From NCBI RefSeq assembly GCF_009708175.1, contig NZ_WMBB01000001.1:124001-188000 (forward strand): a stretch of DNA of 64,000 bases, read 5' to 3'. Source of the DNA: Nocardia aurantiaca. GTDB taxonomy: Bacteria > Actinomycetota > Actinomycetes > Mycobacteriales > Mycobacteriaceae. Below are positions 59,687 to 64,000 of this stretch, piece after piece. Under the pieces are notes generated by a model that searched no databases, was not told the origin of the DNA, and worked only from the letters and a program-made list of their open reading frames with translations. Both the position numbers and the translations under genes were made by a program. Within the stretch, counting starts at the first letter, position 1. Each line of letters opens with the position of its first letter.

Positions 59687-60283
59687 TCAGCTGAAGAGCG
59701 CGGGGTCGAACTCGGGGGTATGGATGGCCCAGATCCCGCGGTTGATGACGCCCTGGTTTCCGTTCTCATCCTGGGCGGGGACAGGCAGGTGCAGTTCCAT
59801 GATGGCCAGGCGCACATGTTCGTTCGCGGGGGTCTTGATCGTCACGGTGAGCGGCTTGGCCCACCCCGGGTCCTCGTCCCGCTCGGGTTTGCCCGACAGC
59901 CTCCAGGGTTTCTGGGACGTCAGGATGTCCCCGTTGGCCTTGTTGTTCGGCAGGCGGTACCCGATCAGGATTTCCCACGGAGCGTCGGCGATCTCCTTCG
60001 GCAGCGATAGCTGCACCGTCGAGCCCGGCGGTATATCCATATCGGAGATGTCCTGGGTCGAGTCGCACTTGCCCATCGAGAGGCGGTCTTTCGACACCTC
60101 GAGATCGCAGTACAGGAACGGGCTCACCGACACCGACTTACCGTGCGCGTACGCGGTGATCTCGGGATCCGGCTTGTTGGTGTCGCGTACCGCGATCGTG
60201 ACCACGGCGGCTACCGCTGCGACGAAAACCAGCAGTGCCACTCCGGACAGAGCGACGATAGTGCGGGTTTTGGTTTGGCTCAC
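59687..60283 (-). CDS. DUF2771 family anchored protein
   Basis: 198 residues: an N-terminal helix (IVALSGVALLVFVAAVAAVVTIAV) that anchors or exports the protein, then a beta-rich extracellular domain (ITAYAHGKSVSVSPFLYCDLEV, DIPPGSTVQLSLPKEI). Function unknown; the family is restricted to mycolic-acid actinobacteria as far as I know. GTG 60283 follows AAAGGAA; an upstream GTG at 60304 overlaps the transporter stop, so the two genes are a unit. Confidence 0.72.
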   Translation of the reverse strand: MSQTKTRTIVALSGVALLVFVAAVAAVVTIAVRDTNKPDPEITAYAHGKSVSVSPFLYCDLEVSKDRLSMGKCDSTQDISDMDIPPGSTVQLSLPKEIADAPWEILIGYRLPNNKANGDILTSQKPWRLSGKPERDEDPGWAKPLTVTIKTPANEHVRLAIMELHLPVPAQDENGNQGVINRGIWAIHTPEFDPALFS

Positions 60284-60300
60284 CGGGTTTCCTTTGTCCG

Positions 60301-62292
60301 TCACTGGGTGGTGGGTTCCCCCGCGCCGTGCGCACCGGGGACTTCCTGCTTGGCGTGCTGGGGTCGGTTACCGCCCAAACCGGGCAGCAGCGAATGACCA
60401 CGGTAGCTGAACGCCGTTTGGATCAAGCCCAGCGCCATCACCGACCCGACCACGGTGAAACCGATCCGCCAGGTCGTGGGCAGCAGGACGCCCATCGCGC
60501 CGCCGACCACCCAGGACAGCTGCAGCACGGTCTCGGAACGGCCGAAACCGGAGGCGATGGATTCGGGCGGCAGATCGTCCTGGATCGAGGCGTCGAGCGA
60601 GACCTTGGCCAAGGCGCTCGCGGCCGAGGCGACCAGCGTCGCGAGGGCCGCGCCCATCAGGTTGCCCATCACCGCCGCCATGACCGCGACGGCCACGCAC
60701 GCGCCGGTGCAGCTGACCACGATCAATTGCGGGCGGCCGAGTTTCATGCGCGCGCCCGAGGCATTGCCCGCGAAATTGCCGATGCCGGCGGCCGCACCGA
60801 TGACGACCAGCATGGCCACTTGCTGTACCGGCCGATGCTCGGTGGACTTCGCCACGAACGCACCGTAGAAGGTGAGGAAGCCGGTCAGGATGCGCACGGT
60901 GCTGTTGCCCCACAGACCGGTCACCACCGAACGGCCCAGGGGCTGACGGCGGATGCTCGGCCGCACCGCGTCGGCCTGGCCCGGGTCCAGCACCTCGGTA
61001 CGGGCGTCGTTGCCGTGATAGCCGAGGGTGGCCGGGACCTCGCCCTCGGTGACCTCCACCCAGGACGGAATGCGCAGGCTCAAAATCGCGCCCGCCGCGG
61101 CGAGGGCCGCCGCGAACAGCAGCGCGCCGGTCGAGCCCGCGATCTTGGCGGTCAGCGCCGCCACCGCGCCCGCGCCGATGGTGCCGCCGACGAGGCCGAA
61201 CACGGTGAGCCGGGAGTTGGTGCGCACGAGGTCGATTCCCGGCGGCAGCACGCGCGGGGTGACCGCGGACTTCAGCACCGAGAACGACTTGCTCAGGATC
61301 ATCATGCACAGGGCCAGGGGATACAGCGCCCAGTTGTCGATATTGAAGATGAGCAGCCCCGCGATGAGTACGCGGATGGCGAACGAGCCCGCCAGCGCCA
61401 CCCGGCGACCGCGTTGCAGGCGGTCCAGCATGGGGCCGATGACGGGGGCGATCACCGCGAACGGAGCGATCGTGATCAAGAGGTACAGCGCCACTTTGGT
61501 TTTGGATTCCGCCGTGGCGCTGGCGAAGAACAGCGTATTGGCCAGGGCCACCGCGATCGCGGCGTCGGTGGCGAAGTTGGCCATGGTGGCGTAGATGAGC
61601 GCGGTGAGCCCCGACTCCTCCGCACCGTCGGCCTTGGCGGCGCGCTGGAAGGTCGCGAAGCCGCGTTCGGTGAGTTCGATGCTGCGGCGCGCCGCGACCC
61701 GGGTGACGGTCAGCTTGCGTGGCGGCTTGTGCAGGCCGCTGTCGTGCGCGCCGGGGTCGTGCTCCTGCGAATGCGATTGCGGGTGAGCCGATTCCGGCGA
61801 CGGCTGATCCGTGTGCGAGTGCCGGGTCGGGTCGGGTCGGTCCGAATGCCCCGGCCACCGCGATGGGGAGTGCGGTGCGGGTTGCGGGTCGTAGCGCTCG
61901 GGGTCGTAGCGCTCGGAGCGAGTGGCCGGTGGCTGCGATTCGTAGGGCCGGGTCGATTCGTAGGGCCGGGTCGTGTCCGAGTCGTACGGCAGAGTCGTGT
62001 CTCGGGAGTCCGGTTTCGTGTCGTGGTGGCGGCGGCGTGCCCAGCGTGAGGTGGGCTGGTCCGGCTCGCGCGGCGGTTCGGCGCGGCGGCCGGACTCGGT
62101 TCGCCTGGGCTGCGCGGGGGAGCGGTGGGTGAGGAACGCGGGCACCTCGGACTCGTCGCGCGGCGGGACGGGCCGCCGGCCCGCGCGGTTGGCGGGCGGA
62201 TAGTGGTCGTATCCCGGATGCCGTTCGATCATGGGTGAGTCCTCGTCACCCCAGCGACCGGGATCGGCACCGGGGTCACGGGGAGCAGTCAC
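60301..62292 (-). CDS. MFS transporter with long disordered N-terminus (Rv0876c-like)
   Basis: 663 residues. The first ~200 are polar and Pro/Arg/Asp-rich with short internal repeats (TRPYES twice, RYDPE/RYDPQ), then about 12 transmembrane helices beginning GLTALIYATMANFATDAAIAV. GTG 62292 (VTAPRDPGAD) is preferred over the start at 62331: it lies 7 bp after AAGAAT. Substrate unknown. The repeats are visible in the DNA as direct copies near 61935-61975. Confidence 0.8.
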   Translation of the reverse strand: MTAPRDPGADPGRWGDEDSPMIERHPGYDHYPPANRAGRRPVPPRDESEVPAFLTHRSPAQPRRTESGRRAEPPREPDQPTSRWARRRHHDTKPDSRDTTLPYDSDTTRPYESTRPYESQPPATRSERYDPERYDPQPAPHSPSRWPGHSDRPDPTRHSHTDQPSPESAHPQSHSQEHDPGAHDSGLHKPPRKLTVTRVAARRSIELTERGFATFQRAAKADGAEESGLTALIYATMANFATDAAIAVALANTLFFASATAESKTKVALYLLITIAPFAVIAPVIGPMLDRLQRGRRVALAGSFAIRVLIAGLLIFNIDNWALYPLALCMMILSKSFSVLKSAVTPRVLPPGIDLVRTNSRLTVFGLVGGTIGAGAVAALTAKIAGSTGALLFAAALAAAGAILSLRIPSWVEVTEGEVPATLGYHGNDARTEVLDPGQADAVRPSIRRQPLGRSVVTGLWGNSTVRILTGFLTFYGAFVAKSTEHRPVQQVAMLVVIGAAAGIGNFAGNASGARMKLGRPQLIVVSCTGACVAVAVMAAVMGNLMGAALATLVASAASALAKVSLDASIQDDLPPESIASGFGRSETVLQLSWVVGGAMGVLLPTTWRIGFTVVGSVMALGLIQTAFSYRGHSLLPGLGGNRPQHAKQEVPGAHGAGEPTTQ

Positions 62293-62385
62293 ATCCCCAA
62301 TTCTTGCAGTGCTACGGGCCGGCGGCTGCACTGCCGTCGATGTGGACCGGCAGAACTTCGGAGCGACCGGTCGCGACGGTCCTGA

Positions 62386-63180
62386 TCAGACGGGGACGAA
62401 GCGGACTTCATAGGAAGTCGGCCACTTTTTGCCGGTGAGGAGGAAGTGGTCGGTGCCCGGGAGGTGGGCGATGCCGTTGAGGACGTCGGTGTCGGGGGTG
62501 CGGGCGCTGCCGGGGAGCAGTCCGGAGGCGCCGATCCGGGCCAATACCTCACCGGTGTCCGGATCGATGCGCAGGATGGTGTTCGTCGGCCAGGTGTTGG
62601 CGTAGACGGAACCGTCCGGTGCGCAGTCGAGTTCGTTCAGCCGGGCATCCTCATGGCTGGTGAGGGCAACGCTGCCGGTGATCGCGAAGGTCTGCGGGTC
62701 GCGGAAGGTCAGGGTCGAACTGCCGTTGCTCATGACCACGCGATTGTCGTGGGTGCACAGCCCCCAGCCCTCGCCGTCGAAATGCGTGGTGCGCAGTTCC
62801 GCGAGGGTGGCCGGATCGCGGGCGATGGCCACGCCGTCCTTGTAGGTGAGCTGCCAGAGCAGGTCGCCGGCGCGGGTGATGCCCTCGCCGAACAGGGGTG
62901 CGGGCAGGTCGGCGCGGGCGAGTTCGGCCCCGGTGCTCAAGTCGATGGCCCGGACGTAGGAAGAGCCGGACAGACCGGTGCCCTCGTAGAGAACCGACCC
63001 GTCTACTTCCAAACCTTCGGTGAACGCGCCCGGGTCGTGTGGCCGAGTCGCGACCACTTCGACCCGCAGCTTCGGCGTGTTGTCGCTGCTGGTGCAGCCG
63101 GTGGCGGTCCCGGCCAGAGCCAGCGCCGTGGACAGCGTGATCGTGGCGGCCGCTACCGGTGCACGGCGTTTGCGCTCCAT
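62386..63180 (-). CDS. Glutaminyl-peptide cyclotransferase, lipoprotein
   Basis: 264 residues. A lipoprotein signal ends at a Cys in LAGTATGCTSS; the mature part is a five-bladed propeller of the plant/bacterial QC type (FTEGLEVDGSVLYEGTGLSG, LWQLTYKDGVA, ARLNELDCAPDGSVYANTWPTN, VLNGIAHLPGTDHFLLTGKKWP). It converts N-terminal Gln to pyroglutamate outside the membrane. TACATT lies 7 bp before ATG 63180, with no ribosome site; the gene is divergent from DUF3027 with 17 bp between starts. Confidence 0.87.
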   Translation of the reverse strand: MERKRRAPVAAATITLSTALALAGTATGCTSSDNTPKLRVEVVATRPHDPGAFTEGLEVDGSVLYEGTGLSGSSYVRAIDLSTGAELARADLPAPLFGEGITRAGDLLWQLTYKDGVAIARDPATLAELRTTHFDGEGWGLCTHDNRVVMSNGSSTLTFRDPQTFAITGSVALTSHEDARLNELDCAPDGSVYANTWPTNTILRIDPDTGEVLARIGASGLLPGSARTPDTDVLNGIAHLPGTDHFLLTGKKWPTSYEVRFVPV

Positions 63181-63197
63181 ACGGCAAAATGTAGGGC
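63181..63197. promoter_or_regulatory. 17-bp divergent intergenic region with two overlapping -10 elements
   Basis: Plus strand: CAAAAT (63185-63190), 7 bp, GTG 63198. Minus strand: TACATT (63193-63188), 7 bp, ATG 63180. The two -10 elements share three base pairs (63188-63190), and each -35 region must lie in the opposite gene's coding sequence. Confidence 0.5.
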
Positions 63198-64000
63198 GTG
63201 AGCGCGGTTGGAGTTTCGGAATCCGGTGTGCGACCGATCCTGGCGGAGGCGGTCGAGCTGGCCCGCCGTGCGCTCCTGGATCTGGAGCCGGTCGGGGTGG
63301 GCGCGCATCTGGGCGTGACCGGCGAGGACGAATCCTCGGCCACTCACCATTTCGAGGCCACGCTGCCCGGCTATCGCGGCTGGCAGTGGGCTGTCGTGGT
63401 GGCGGCCCCGCCGGAGGCGACCGTCGCCACCGTGAGCGAGTCGGCGCTGCTGCCCAGCCCGGACGCACTGGTGGCCCCCGACTTCGTTCCGTGGGAGCAG
63501 CGCATCCGCCCCGGCGACCTCGCGCCCGGCGATCTGCTGGCCCCGCCGCCCGGCGACCCGCGCCTGGTGCCCGGCTATGTTGCCACCGGTGACCCGGCCG
63601 TCGACGAGGTCACCCTCGAGATCGGCCTCGGCCGTACCCAGGTGTTGTCCCGCGAAGGCCGCGAGGAGTCGGCGGACCGCTGGTTCTCCGAATACGGCCC
63701 CGACACTGACATGGCCCGCGCCGCCCCGTCCACCTGCGGCCTGTGCGGCTTCTATGTCCCGCTGGCCGGCGCGCTCGGCGCCGCCTTCGGTGTCTGCGCC
63801 AATGCCATGGGCGCCGACGGCCACGTGGTCCACGTCGCCTATGGCTGCGGCGCCCATTCCGACGTCGAACTCCCCACCGGCAACGGCTCCCCCATCTACG
63901 AGGCCTACGACGACGCCGCAGTCGACCTGATCCCCGCCGCCGACCTTCGCGAGGAGTCCTCTGCGATCGCGGATCGAGTCGAGGCCGGGGACGCCGCCGT
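63198..64000 (+). CDS. DUF3027 family protein (partial, runs off the window)
   Basis: About 268 residues are visible. It opens VSAVGVSESGVRPILAEAVELA, then GYRGWQWAVVVAAPPEA, and carries the cysteine pairs CGLCGFYV and, further on, GVCANAM and YGCGAHSDVE, a pattern that suggests a zinc site. The family is actinobacterial with unknown function (Rv0877-like by position, from memory). GTG 63198 has a -10-like CAAAAT 7 bp upstream, no ribosome site. Confidence 0.78.
   Translation, partial: MSAVGVSESGVRPILAEAVELARRALLDLEPVGVGAHLGVTGEDESSATHHFEATLPGYRGWQWAVVVAAPPEATVATVSESALLPSPDALVAPDFVPWEQRIRPGDLAPGDLLAPPPGDPRLVPGYVATGDPAVDEVTLEIGLGRTQVLSREGREESADRWFSEYGPDTDMARAAPSTCGLCGFYVPLAGALGAAFGVCANAMGADGHVVHVAYGCGAHSDVELPTGNGSPIYEAYDDAAVDLIPAADLREESSAIADRVEAGDAA

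Overview
The window is high-GC, gene-dense DNA from a mycolic-acid actinomycete, most likely Nocardia. Evidence: mycothiol synthase, an Rpf-type resuscitation factor, polyprenol-phosphate mannosyltransferase, an IdeR-boxed salicylate/NRPS siderophore locus of the nocobactin/mycobactin type, frequent GTG/TTG starts, and many TANNNT-N6-8-RTG promoters that imply leaderless mRNAs. From memory, two stretches follow Mycobacterium tuberculosis gene order: 4.8-23 kb (nitrobindin, sseC, cysA2, thioredoxin, LmeA-like, GlnR-like, mshD, pst, phoU, LCP, dus, desA) and 45-64 kb (dapC-type aminotransferase, XPB helicase, its partner, rpfA, cold-shock protein, MFS, DUF3027).

Layout. 0-4.4 kb: end of cydB, then cydD-cydC (cytochrome bd oxidase and its ABC exporter). 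4.4-4.8 kb: no ordinary gene, but a promoter, an 11-codon ORF with a very strong ribosome site, and nested hairpins. 4.8-9.1 kb, minus strand: nitrobindin with a coupled 31-aa membrane ORF, then a sulfur operon (DUF4395, cysA2, sseC) preceded by a cysteine-rich leader peptide and hairpin, then a thioredoxin and an LmeA-like protein. 9.4-17.9 kb: GlnR-like regulator, mshD, pstSCAB behind Pho-box-like repeats, a DHA2 exporter with palindromic operators, phoU. 18-24 kb: LCP ligase, tRNA-dihydrouridine synthase, two gene remnants facing outward from a shared break, a stearoyl-ACP desaturase, DUF937 protein, tRNA-Lys.

24-25.1 kb holds no convincing gene. Next come a TetR regulator resembling gamma-butyrolactone receptors, a tRNA-Glu/Asp/Phe cluster, a 100-bp tandem repeat, a 55-aa protein and Ppm-type mannosyltransferase. 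27.7-31.6 kb: two glycerolipid acyltransferases in a coupled operon. 31.7-39.9 kb: salicylate synthase, salicyl-AMP ligase and a carrier-cyclization-adenylation-carrier NRPS under iron boxes, with two paralogous SDRs on either side. The NRPS, ligase and synthase should together make salicylate and load it to form the aryl-oxazoline or thiazoline cap of a nocobactin-like siderophore; the remaining megasynthases are not here.

41.7-43 kb: a type I DAHP synthase behind a leader ORF with consecutive Tyr-Phe-Trp-Phe codons. 43.4-51.9 kb: GNAT, SigJ-like ECF sigma factor, aminotransferase, two LysE exporters around a secreted M1 peptidase, DUF3239 protein and XPB helicase. 52-54.7 kb: secreted GH5 glycosidase, a 31-aa hydrophobic ORF, a small lipoprotein and 29-bp tandem repeats. 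54.7-64 kb: helicase partner protein, rpfA with a likely c-di-AMP riboswitch and a perfect CRP site, cold-shock protein, DUF2771 protein, MFS transporter, glutaminyl cyclotransferase, and a DUF3027 gene running off the window.
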